DNA of 64,000 nucleotides from Petrosia ficiformis (taxonomy: Eukaryota; Porifera; Demospongiae; Haplosclerida; Petrosiidae), in contig OX345636.1 in the NCBI GenBank assembly GCA_947044365.1, forward strand, positions 49,842,746 to 49,906,745, written 5' to 3'. Under the pieces are notes generated by a model, which saw only the letters and a program-made list of their open reading frames with translations, was not told the DNA's origin and searched no databases. The first letter of the stretch is position 1, and every line of letters begins with the position of its first letter. Positions 28,201 to 42,314 of the stretch are shown here, one piece after another. A program made the translations under genes and the position numbers.

Positions 28201-31200
28201 CAATTAATTATTAGCAGAATGTGAGTAATTAGATTCCTAACAAATGAGAAAAGTAGCATGTTTCATACTGCCATACTGTGAAGCTACAATGCAATTTCAT
28301 TTGTGTTTGAACACACTATTAACTGTTGACAATATCCTTATTTTCTGGTTGAATGACACTGCCAAATTATTTATTTATAAAACACAATTAACTATATGTA
28401 GAATGTTAAGTAATTAGATTTCTAGCAAATACTAAAACTAGCATGTTTCATACTGCCATACTGTGAAGCTACATTCATTAGTTTTTGAACACACTATCAT
28501 AATATTGCTAGTTGAGCTGAAAATCATAAACATCATTGTGTTAGTATTCCTGTAGTAAAATATTAATGACCTATATACAGTGGCATTTATTATTCTCTCC
28601 CAACCAACAGGACAAAAACACAAGAACCTCATGAAGTTTTCCATTCAAGGTAAATATCTATATATGCTTTGTTATTAATATATTATATTAATAACAAAGC
28701 ATCTATAGGAACATAGAAAACAAATACTATCATGTTTATAATGGAAAACATTTTTTACTTTTCGTTATAAACATAATTATTATAATTATGCTTCTACACA
28801 GATAAGGAACATATTAATTGTTTTACTTTCCATAATATATAAACATGTCTATTATGTTTGCAATGGAAAGTACAGTGTACTATCCAATTAGCAACATAGT
28901 TCTTCTCTGTTATCAGAGAGTACGGTAGTACTCTCTATGTAGGGATAGCCCGAAAAACAAAATGGCTGCCCATACATTTCAATTGCAAATGAAATCTCTG
29001 GTAATATATACAAATAAGTTAAAATATACATAACTTACAATATATTGAGTATTTTCATAACTAACGATACCTTTTAGATGCCCACAGATCTTCGTTAAAG
29101 TAGAGAACTGCGAGTAGCAAAGTCTTCATATTATTATTATTATTCCTCTTTTTCTGAAATTAGATTTCTACATTTCTGGAGCTACTAAAGTAGTTTTAGC
29201 ACAAATACAATTTATTTTTAAAATTAAATTCAGGGGAACAAACTTCGTAATGTTCTGTTTCTTGACCTAGACAACGAATACTTTCAGCCACTAACAGCAA
29301 CCTACTTACAAAAAGACGCCATATGTAATAAACTACACCCATAAAACACACTTATTAATTTTAAGTTAATGGATATCAGATGGTTTCTACAAAACAGATA
29401 AGTTGTATAATGTATTAGATGTATTTACTTAGCCAATATACGTAGAATAAACACTAAGATTATAGTAACACTTCCACAAATAGAATATGTAAGTAAAATT
29501 TGTAAATCTTACCTAGATGATACTGAACTGTCCATGTACAAATAGTACTATGATAACTGAATGTGCTTCTGTACTGATGTGTTAGTTGATTACTCTCAGA
29601 TAAGAAATTTCATCACAATTATGCCACTAACCCATTGTATGTAATAATTATTTCTTATTAAGTTGATTAATCAGTGTACTAGATATATATATATATATAA
29701 TATTATAATTATATATATTAATGCTGTCAATGAAACAGAATAGTCATCATGTTTTTGATCAACAATTGACCAACAAATTATTATATGGAGTCATTTAAAA
29801 ATAGAATCGAAGCAAGAATAATATAGAAACATGTTCAAAAATTAAAGAGGATGTAGGAATTTTATAACGAATAATTATAATATTGCAGTAAATTTTGAGT
29901 ACTGTCTTCTTCTGGACACCATTCCTGCAGAAAATATCAATACTGTAAATGAAACAGAATAGTCATCATGTATTTGATCAACAATTTTACCAAGTTATTT
30001 AAAAACAGAATCGAAACAAGAATAATAAAAAACAATTGAAAAATGAAAGAGTATGTAGGGATCGGCAACAAAATAAAATACCACTTCCACATAACAACCC
30101 TACATAAGTATATATAGCTAGAGTAAAGGTAAAACACAAAGAAGTGATACTTATGTACAGTTGTTATGTGGAAGTGGTGTTTAATTTTGTTGCTAAGGTA
30201 AAATCCCTATCCTGTGATTTACTGTTATATTTTGACAAACTATCATAATTTTGCTAATGTGATAATTGACTATGTTATACTCCATGTATTTATCAATAAA
30301 TAGGAATGAAATTCCTGAACTTCAGCCGAAAACAGCAAAAGAAATGGATGCTTTTATAAGGTAGATACATATGTATGAATAAAATTCTTTCATTTCTTTG
30401 TGTCACTCAAAAGCTCTCAATTCATTTGTAGTTAGGAATAAGAAATGTGTAAATGAACCACCAATACATACATGTAGGTTTGGTAACAAATGCATGTAAT
30501 GAAGTAAACAAGAAGCTTTTACAACTAGAACTTCCAACCTTTTTGAATAATAGTATAACGTTCTCTTTGATTGAGAAGTATTTATTATTATCACCAAAAA
30601 ATCAAAAGGTTGCAATTACTTATATACAAATCAGAAACATGATACGGCTCCATAAGAACAATAAGTACAAGACACACACAGACAGTAAATGTTTTTTCAG
30701 GGCTGTTACCATAGAATATCACTTTCCTGCAAGAGTTCTGATTACTGAGATTCAGATTAGTAAGGGTTTAGTGTAGTGGTAGGGTCTTTATGGATACTTC
30801 TCAGTTCTTCATGTATCATCTATATTGAATTTTTAACCCTTAGAGGACTGAGCTTATTTTTCAAAATTCTTCCCATTTCCAACACTGGCAACTCTTATTG
30901 CATATATTTTGGCTAGCGTTCACTTCCTCTACCCCAAACTTGGCTCCTTTTTCGATATAGAGTACTACTTCTACCCACTTGCTTACCGGGACTCGAAAGT
31001 CTCCAAGCACTTCGTTGAATCAAATCAAATGCAGTGCTGTCTCTCTTTTGACTGGAACTAGGGCAAACAAAATGACTCCACTGCACGTTGGCACCAGCTA
31101 CACCCACGATTTTAGGTTTTACAGCAAGGGAAATGCCCACCAGAGCACTTGAGCTGGTTCACTGAAACCACAATTTGCGTGGGTGGCGAGGGGGCTGCAC

Positions 31201-34200
31201 CTCTTTTTAACCCCCTCTAACGAGGGTACACCCCCCTTTAAAATTCCCCCCATAGTCGTTATTTAGGCCAAAGGGCAGCCAAATAACCACCATTTTTTTT
31301 GCCATTTTCATGGGCTTGTGCCTGACAACAATTACAATCATTTGCAGAGCTTCATAATGCTAGGAACACACTCCGAACCACATAGGGGTGAAATGTCACA
31401 TATGTGACATCAGTTTTCTAGGGGTTAATTCAACATTGCAAGTTTGAAATATTAGAATTGTTTTTGGTCTTGTTCCTTATTAGAATATATGAATAGTACA
31501 TTAATAGGTATGTTTATAATAAAATTATTTTGAGATGTAGAAAATAATAACGAATACATAGCTAAGTAGGTGTCAACTGGACGTGAATGTAGAAACTGTT
31601 GACAATTTTTTTTTTCCAGCAGAAAGACACTACCAAAATTATTTGTTTTTAAACTTTATTTATAAATGAAAGAAGAGGAGAAACACAATTAATAATATTA
31701 ATATTAGCAGAATGTTGAAGTCCTAAGTAAGTAATTAGATTCCTAGCAAATGAGAAAAGTAGCATGTTTCATACTGCCATTCTATGAAGCTACATTTAAA
31801 ATTTCGTTAGTTCTTGAACACACTATCATAATATTGCTAGTTGAGCTGAAAATCGTAAACATCATCGTGTTAGTATTCCTGTAGTAAAATATTAATGACC
31901 TATATACAGTGACATATATTTTTTCTCAACCAACAGGGCAAAACCACAAGAACCTCATGACCTTTTCCATTCAAGGTAAATATCTATGTATGTATGAATA
32001 CACTGTTTCCCTGTAACTGGTTTGAGTGAATGCTTGTTAATCCTTACCTGCTATGGGCCGAGCTTAGGGGTACTATAATTTATTTGTGTGTCTGTGTGAA
32101 GAATATTTTCACTTTGATTGAGTTACCAGCAGGCTTTGAATCATACTGGAATCAAAATAAAAGAAAAAAGGCTTTTTCTAAACCCTTTTGGTTACAAAGT
32201 TATGACAATTTTATAACTGATACACTGTAAAAACTGATTGGGTGTTTTAACCAATTGATTGGTTAGATGAGTTTTATTTGCTTAATAGTGCTTTTAATTA
32301 ATGATTATATTAATAATGAAGCATCTAAAGGAACAAAGGAAGCTAATATTATCGCATTTTTAACAATTTTTACTTTCCGTTATAAACATAATTATTATGT
32401 TCTTAATTGATACCACAGATATGTTACCCATGAGGAACATATTAATTGTTTTGCTTTCCATAATTAAACGTGCTGATTACATTTCTAATGGAACATACAG
32501 TGTACTTTCCAATTAGCAACATAGTAATTGTTCTTATTTTCTGTTATATATATAAAAATGATTAGTATGTTCCTGTACAGCGGCACATGGAAAACATGCG
32601 ACCAATATTAACCAAACCAATTGGTTGAAACAACCACTAATTCTTTATAGTGTAGTTACCATTTAATCACTTTTAGAATACTTATGACACCAAAAGAATA
32701 CATGAAATGCAACTCATTGTTTTTAAGACTATCCTTATTTAAGCGCTACTTTAAAACAAGTACAATTGAAGTAGTAGCTACTACAACATTGAGAACTGGC
32801 TCTACACTTTCAACCATGATGACATCTGTTTCTAGCTTCATCATTTTTATTTCATGCATGTGATTCAAGCTAACAAAACAGCAAACACGTGTAAGAAATA
32901 GGAACGTATGCATACCTTGCAGAAGCTAATAACATATTCAGAGTTACCTACTTCACTGAAGTTAAGGCGCAGTCACATTAATAACGCTCACTTTCTGGGT
33001 AGAACCTCGATAGTGAAATTCTGGTCTACAGGTATCAAGATGATAGGGATAATTTATTATGTATAAATTATAATTATTGCTGATCATGTGACCTGTGGCC
33101 AATCAGAGTGCAGATATTGCGTCACGTGATTGACCATTAAATCACTTATTGCACACTTTTGCGTGCAATAAATAGTTATTGCACACTTTGCTCACCTCTA
33201 CTAACGAAGCTGCTTCAACAACAATGGTAGTTCAACAGATCATCAATAAATTACTTAGAACACACTTGACAGTGCATCGTGTGTTTCAATGTAGCACTTG
33301 GGCAGTCAATAAAGATCTCGTTTACATAACGCACTCGCCTTCGGCTCGTGCATTATGTAAACTCGACCTTTATTGACCCGCCCTCGTGCTACATTAAAAC
33401 TTGTAATCACGGTAAAGTGTGTTCTAACTATTACTTAATTTGTTATGCAAAACTATTAAGATCATGTTCAGACCACCTTGGACAGTTGGATAGCAACAAA
33501 AAGGATTTGAATTTACATTGCAGCTGAAGAATGTAAGCTCATTTATACAGCTTTGAATGAATGAATATGAATTTTGACATAATTATATAATATATCATTT
33601 TCAAACCTCCTGTAAACTGGAGACTTTGATGAAAACGGATAATCTACAGTGAAGGCACCATTTTCTCTGTAAACATGACACATCCAGCATAAATCCTTTA
33701 TCACAACACTTCACCAACCCCAACAAAATTTACATGAAATTTACCATATGACTAACAGTCACTTTATAGCATGGTTAGAATTGTAATTTTGGATTGTGTA
33801 TTGATGAAAAAAGCAGTAATTGCTCTTTCTAATAAAAGAAGTCCAGATAGAATTTGATGGAATTCGTTTACCTAGAAAAACATATTGGATTGTATCAATC
33901 ATTGTTGATGGCACTAGTGTCTCTCTACCTTTCCATGTACTCTGAAAACAAGAGCCTGAAGAAACTAGTGCAACTACAGTCGCTACACAGATCTTTGATA
34001 AAACTGAAGTTATCTTTCAAGGTTCTAAATGATAACTTCCTTATTTCTGAAACTCAACAGCTTATTATACTTACTTGTTAAACATCCTTGTATCATCTTT
34101 ATAATGTTTCTCTGCTATATACAACAGTTATTAGTATTTGTTGCAGTTTTACATTCTTCTGGAACTTCCTGCTTGTATGTTGCTCAAGCGCATGTGTTCT

Positions 34201-37200
34201 TTTATGTGCTACTCCCATTGATTCACCAAGTCCTTTTAATAATGTAACTTCCTTAACTCTGTATACAACGCATACTCACATAAGTGACACATAATTATAG
34301 TTCGAATCCTTGGGAAGGCAAACATAGGGATGGCGCTATGAGCATCAAACTGTACGTTAAAACCTTTTTATCATTACCTTAATAGGTCTGAAGATATGTG
34401 CAAGTTTTAGTCTTGGCTTTTGACATAGATGTCCACTTTCTACTCAGTTTTATATAGTTATCATTTTAATCATACTGTAACCATTAACCATTTCTTGATG
34501 TAATATTTATTTTCTGAATCGTTGTAACCCACATAATATATCTCTACACAATTAATTTTCATGGCTCTCATGACCATCCCTATAATTGCTTTTTCATGGG
34601 ATAGTTTCATAAATAATTTTATTTGTGTGTCAACATTAGGGTTGGGAGATATTGAAAATTAAGTTTTGCAGTATTGCAACTTCTCATTGATACTATCTAT
34701 GATAACAAAAAATAGGCTCATTTTTAAAAAGGTGACACTTCTGATCCTTCTTTTGAGAGCACAGAGCATTAACTGTTATTGTATTTTTAGCTGCACACAA
34801 ATTATTATAACTATTTTAAATCCAGTAAGAAAGTATTTTACCGTTGCGATAATATTGGACCAAAATCATGCGATACAATTATTGCAGTGGAATAATATTG
34901 CAGTGTATGAGTAGTTGAATTATTTCTCAACCCTAACTCCACATATGCATTGCATATGTAGCTAAGAAATTGCATAAGTGTGGCATGTAAACTCCACTGA
35001 AATTAACTTGTGGAACCTGCAACTAACAAAGTTACATATATTCAGATACTTAAAAGGTAATGTAACCCATCGGTATTTTCACTAGAGGAAAGTACTGACA
35101 CTGGGATGTTTGTGACCCCTCCTTTATAATTGGATAAAAATAGTCCATTTTCATCAAACATTGAATACAAATGCTAAATTTAGCAAAAAATCAACCAAAA
35201 TTTTGCATTTTTAATCACTTTTTAAGTAAAAATAGGCAATCGTGAGGAATGTTTGACAAATTTAGAATTTTTAATAATCTTTTTCCACAAACAGGAATGA
35301 AATTCAACTAAGGACACCAGAAGAAATTATTGCTATTGTGAGGTAAATATGTACATGTACATTTCATTAAATCATGCACCTACTCCAATAGTACTCATCA
35401 GCATACAAACACTTACTTTGTACCTTCAATGTGTTTGTGCACCATAATAATCATTGTCTGAGCAAATGTCTAACCGGTTTGGAAGCTATCAGGCATCATA
35501 GCCAAATCGTAATAAAGACTGGCAGAAACTTAGATACCATAAATAACATGTATATACTGTTACATTTTTTTTATAGGCCATTCCTATGATTGCTTTTCCT
35601 TGAGTTTCCAATTATCTTGTTTGTAATAATTGTTTTAAAGCATGTAACCATTTTCATTCCTCCAGTACTGATGAACAATACAATGACGAAAGGAAACATT
35701 TAGGTTAGTTTCAGTATAATAATCATGTCATAGTTACTTGTTATAATTATATTATTGTTATAATTATTTTGATTCACATGACGTCATAATGTGATGCAAG
35801 ATTCGGTTTCCACCTCATAAAATAAAGGACCAGTTACCTTAGTCACTTTCACTGGTATCCACTTTTCAGGACCATGATAACTCCTAGCATATAACTTATC
35901 ATCAAGATTAAATTTCCTTGGTACTGATACACTCTCTCTGTCTTTCTTGACCCAAAATAATTAGCAATACTTGCAATAATGATATATAACAATGTCAAAT
36001 CTTTGTCAGCTGCATTTCACTCAGTAAGTTGACTGTAAATAAGAGGATAGTTGGTTATATATATATTAACACACGGCTCTATAGTGTCGTAGTGAAAGAT
36101 AGCTGAGAATCCTTATCAATCAGTTTTAAGATTCCTGTGAACTTCCTCAAACTGGTTTAGATGTTTTTTAAGATACTTTTTACTAGCTTGTTTTCGTTTC
36201 CCAGTTCCTTCATTCACATTTAGTATGATATGTAATAACCTTTTATCTATAAGTGTTATTTTGTAACAAAACAGAAAGGTTTTAAATTTATCTCACATGT
36301 ATGCATGATTTCACCCTAAATTTTGCACAATACTAAGCTCTTATTCTACACAAAAGTAATTTTTCACAGTTTCATACAGCTTGAGTTTACCCCCTCTACC
36401 AAATTTACTTAAGCATTCAACAACATGTCAGCTACAAGCCTTCTAGGCCCCTAAAAACAACTTCAGAGGCCTTGCAATTTAAACAATTCCTAAGGGAGCA
36501 GTGGATTGATGATTTCCTGACACTACTTCCCTTAACAAAAACTCCTCTATGAAACCCTATTTGCATGTTGAATAAATATATTAATTGAAGCCGTGAAACC
36601 TTCGGTCTTTCAATAATGCTTACTCCAAAAAGTGAAGCTGAAGATGTTGGATTTGTATTTAAACAAGGAAACAAAACAGCAATATAATAAACTAATATGA
36701 ATTGACTCATTTTAGGGTAAAACAGATAAATGATAATTGTAACAGTATTATACATAAGGAACAAAATATTTTACTTAAAAAGATTTGAAGAGGGGAAAAT
36801 TAAGTAAACAATTAATAATTAATTTTGTATACTTGTGAAAACTGTTTGAAATGGCAGTTATCATTAGCACTAGCAAATGTAATACTTTGAGGATATCAAT
36901 AAGAAGAACCAATTGCCATACATACAGTAACTCTAGTTATATTCGCAACTTTATTGTGTTGATTCATAACAAACTAATACCTTGTTGAAAAACTGTAATT
37001 ATAAGAAACACATGGTGAGGTGCATTGAGTTTGTACACTCTACGCAGTCCTCTTATATACACCCTTGAGATGTCTGTTTATAAGAGAGCACATGAAAATA
37101 ACATTATTAGGCTGAACTACAAATTTTGTACACAACCATACCAGGAGCTTACAAGTGCTATGAAGCGCTGTAAATGAGCATCAAATTCAGTGTATTTTTG

Positions 37201-40200
37201 AATCCATCGGTTGACAAATGACATGTTTTGTGAATTTCCTTATATGGAAAATAAAATTACCAGTCAAGTAATGATAAAAATTATTAATGGAAATTACACT
37301 CCAAAACCCACAATTTTGTCACAAATGCTATATGGAAGAAACCTGGAGGTGTTTTTCAACAACAGTTGACTACACAAGTTTGGTAGTGTTTTGTGGTGCT
37401 CATAAGCTCCTGCCAATATTTTGTTATTGAAAGAATACAAATTTAAATAATGATTTATTTTATAAAGAATTCTGTTGTTCCTAAGGGATGATTGGTAATA
37501 ATAATTCATGTATATATAAATTATAATTGTAATGGGAACCGAGTAAAAGATTTATAGTCTAAACATGTTACTAACCAAGATGTCTTGTTAACTATTCCTC
37601 AGAAAATGTGCAGTTCCTTCTCAGGCCGGGAGTCACAGAAGAAGCAGCACGTCAAGCACTGAAAGACACTAACAATGATGTGGATGAAGCACGAAAACTG
37701 TTGATGGTTCGTTGGCATATTATCATTTATTAATATGCATTATTATGATTATATAGTAAGATGGATGGGAAATGTGTTTAATGAACCATAAAGGAGTAAA
37801 AGCCACTTCGATTGTGTGATTTCTCGAACTGTATGTGCAGTTGTTGCAATTTATAATATAAATTAGCAATTGATTTGATCACAATTATTTAGGGGAAAAC
37901 CTTTTTTGAAATTAGGTTTCATATACTACATTCTGTAGGATAATAAGTGTGCCTGAATAGTGATACATCCCACTTGCTTCACTACATTTTACACTCCTAC
38001 ATTGTAATACTATTACTGAAAATTTTAATGTCATAATCTTCATTTGATTATGATATCAGAACTGGTGAATTACGCTATATATGATTGCATATAATTTGTA
38101 CATGTCAGTCAGTCAGAGACACATGTACATCATCATACTTATAATGACAGCTATAGCTGAGAGAACAATATGGGATGAGGAGGCTGAAGACATATTTGCA
38201 GTAAAGAATGTCTCTGAACCAAACACTTGCATTAATTTTTATTATTAGTATGTACATAGTTTAGACTTGCCAATCATTGCTTTATCATTTACTTGATTTA
38301 ATCTTTAATACAGTAATACATCTGTGGATGAAGCACTCTTACCTTCAACCTTCCTATACCTATAATAAATATACTCACCAAATGCAGTTGCATGTGTAGT
38401 ATAAAGTATAAACCTTCTCTCTCTTTGTATGTTGTTATCAGTGTGAATGAAAAAGAAAAAACAAAAAGAAGATAATTAGTGATTCTGTGGAGTTTCAAGT
38501 CTAATAGCTTTCTTATTAATTTACGAGTGTTTTCTAATGGTATAAAATTGAGAAACCTTAACCCTACTATATCCACTAAATGTTTAAAGACTTGGATTTA
38601 GCATGCATTAATTTTAGTGAATTTCTGATCCTCGCCTAATATGCCTAATAACAATGATCACAAAATTAATATATTTTTTAGAGTATACTAATTTTAAGCA
38701 ATTATTATATTAGTCGCTAAAATCACTTAAATTTGTACATAATCACTCGTAAAAAAATTGCACTGTTACAATAAAAATATGTTCTACATTAAAATTTTTA
38801 TATTCTGCGTTAGTATCATAGTCATTAAAAATAGTGGCCATATATCGTAATTTGTGTTTAAGGTTTTAAGATATGCTTCTATGAATCCAAGCTTTGTTAA
38901 CAAAACAGAAAAAGTAAAGAAAGAATATAATCAGTACAAAAGCTTGGTCATATCCCCATTCCCTACATAGAAACCTACTATATTGCACCTCAGGTTAACA
39001 ATGGTATCATGTATATATTTAATTACAGACAAAGATTGAAACTAGTGATCCTTCCAGTACTAATCCACAGCATACAATATCAGATCCTCAAGCTTTCGGA
39101 GGTAAACTGGTGATAAATTTTGATTTCAATACACCTATGAACATGGTTTATATATTACATATGTAATAATGAATGTGTGTGTGTGTGTGTCATGTGATAG
39201 TTATTACACCCCTCTTGGTGTCGTTATTGTGTATAGACGCAAAATAATATTCATATATGACCGAGGTCATTATTACGAATATCACTGAGTGTGTATTGAT
39301 AACACACAAGGTGAGGGTGTAGTAACTGTTTTATGATGTGGGAAGCCAGTGGTATTGAAAATCAGAATTTATGGGGCATTTATACAGCACCAGAATAGTA
39401 TTTAGGACACGCAAAGCATGACCAAATATTTTGTCACTAATTAGTAATTAATTATCCATGAAGGCGTGGTCAATCAATTCTGTCAATTAATATGAATATT
39501 AATACAATCATCAGACTTTTCTTTGGTAACTTAATTAACATAAATTTTGGTTTATACAATAACTCTCGCTAGCCACATCCTTTGGCAATTGCTTGGTATA
39601 TGTATTCCTGGAGCTTGTTTCTGCTGTTTGGGGTTTTTAAAGACCACTAAGAAGCTAATATTTGCACCATAGCACCTGATGTACACCCCTGGGAAGCCAT
39701 ATTGTGGTACAAAGTAATAACATCCAAAAAAAAATTAAGACAGCAAAAAAACTTTTTGGAATAGTTAAGTGATAACAGCAATGAATTATATATAATTATA
39801 TATATTCAATGAAAAACCCAATTATGCAGTCTAACTAATTCAGAACTTGAAAATGTTAGTTATTGTTAACAGTTTCAGAACATCCAAAAAGATTAAATGT
39901 CATTGGCTTGGCATAGCTGTTATTCTGGGGATTTTCTGTTTGTTTAGGCAACCTGTTTATTACATATCCTTGATTTTCTTTATTTTCTGCAGTCTCATCA
40001 TTCATTCTTTTAGACACACTTCCTTCCAGCAATTTTGAAACAGCTTTTTCTTGATCTGAACAAATCCACTTGTATCGGCGAACACCATCCACACTTATAT
40101 GGCCTGTTACAGACATTATGATCTGTTCATCAATCCCATTATGAAATAGCCTTGTAGCTGCAGTTACATGTAAAGAATGATTAGTGTAAAATCCTTCAAA

Positions 40201-41961
40201 TTTGGCTGCTTTACACAGTTGAGAAACTACTTTGCTCAAAGGATTATGACCAAGAGGATTCTTAGAGTACCACCTGTCTCCCTTGGGTGCAGATAGTGGA
40301 GTGAGATAGAAAGCATCAGTCTTTAAATCAACCTAACAAAACATCGGTGTGGATCTGTGGTGTTTTCATAATGCTTCACAGATTTTGGTAAAACTTTCCG
40401 ATCTTTCAAACCACCATTGAAGAATCTTCTGTGTATTCCAAGAATGCCTTATCTGGCTTTGTAAAGTAATCGTGAAAGCCTACAATATTCATCACCACTA
40501 CACAATTCAAAATACAGACCACAGAACCAAAATATTGTATCTAACAAAGTCTATGGAGTTTTGTCACCAAGCTCGCTTCGCTCGGGCTCTAAAACAACTA
40601 ATATCCCTCCCCTCGACCTATAACCTATACTTATTGTCTGTATGTCTGTTACCAAAATATCCAGAAAATGACAGCTTTGAACAAGCTACTGTTTCAGTTT
40701 TAAAGTGTTGACCATAAAATTATCAACCATTGATAAGGGGTGTAGAATATTGATATACCAATACTAAGACTACACTACAAGAGCAGAAATGCTGTAAAAA
40801 ATTAGTATCATAAACTTAAATTGTGTCAACTCTTTAGACATTAAGTTTTTTTGTTACTTCTAAATTGCATAATACTAAACCCATTGCTTCTAAAATCACC
40901 AAAACTAAGTATCTTTTGGTAATAATGTGACCACAGGTGAATATATATATAGTGAAAAACAAATGCTATGATGTAATGTTAAATCTGATAGAGGCTATTA
41001 AAATTAGACAATGTGTGCATTTTTCTGAATAAACGTATTCTAACTTGTTTAAAGTTCTGCTTTGGAAAACAAATAAATACCTGGGTGAATATGTATATTA
41101 TATATATTGCATATTATAGCTAATATGTAATATAATAAAGCACTCAAATTAAATTTAAAAACACACATACCTTTTGATATTGAGTATTTTTAGAACATTG
41201 TTAAATTAGAGAACTGGCGAGTGGTAAAACTGGCTGAATGTTGGTCATATTATTTTTCTTCTTCTTTTTCATAAAATACATATCTATGTTTCTGGAGCTA
41301 TGAAACTAGTTATAGCACAGATAAAATTTATTGTCATACTTTTCTATTTCTTGAGTTGTTAGCGAATGGACACCTTTTTGAAAGTACCATACCCTTTATC
41401 AAAATAATAATGAAAATTAATACTGAGGCACTGGTAGAGTCTACATCTTCTGGACACATACACCTGCTGATAATATTAATGATATAACTGAAAGAGAGTA
41501 GTCATAAATTATATGAAACACAAAAGACTGACCTGCCGGCAGGTCAGTCTTTTGTGTGTTTTTAAAATTATAAGTATAGAAAGATCAAACATGTATAAAA
41601 GGAAAGTATTTTCATACAGAGCCTCATAGTTGTGCCTATGCTGCAAAATGTTTTAATAAAAAAAAAGTATTGAAACAAGAATAATACAAAAATATGAAAG
41701 AAAGGGTGGGCAGGGATGTCAAAACTGAAAAGGCACAGATAAAACAATGGGATAGTAGCTAGCTACCTTAGCAACAAAATTAAACTAACCACTTCCACAT
41801 AATAACCCTGCATAAGTATAGCTTCCTTGTGTTTTGCTTTTACATTTATTATTATGTCAGGTTTTTATGTGGAAGTGGCTATTTTAATTTTGTTGCAAAG
41901 GTACCGTCCCAATCTTGCCTCTGTGCTTTTTTGGGTTTGATATCCCCACAAGCTCCTTCAT

Positions 41962-41999
<38 letters not shown>

Positions 42000-42265
42000 T
42001 GATGGTGACATCATCCCTTTGATGTGGTGAGTCCTATATAGTGTATATAGACCTTCCATTTGCACACTATGCAGGAGATTTCACCATCATACAATATATT
42101 GTATATAGTACACCGAATTGAGTTATATACAAAATATAGGACCCTTAGTTTGTATCCTCGGAAAAAATATAGCCCTTGCAAGCTCGGGCTATATATTTTC
42201 CTCGGATACAAACTTTAGGTCCTACATTTTGTATATAACTCAATTCGGCGTACTATATAATATAC

Positions 42266-42314
<49 letters not shown>

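Noticed and set aside
38131..38250. Frame with [20 protein letters not shown], kept in both duplication blocks (also 48139-48240)
   Set aside because: A GTAAAG could be a donor, but the resulting phase would not join the phase 0 exon at 39029. Conservation is explained by the recent duplication.
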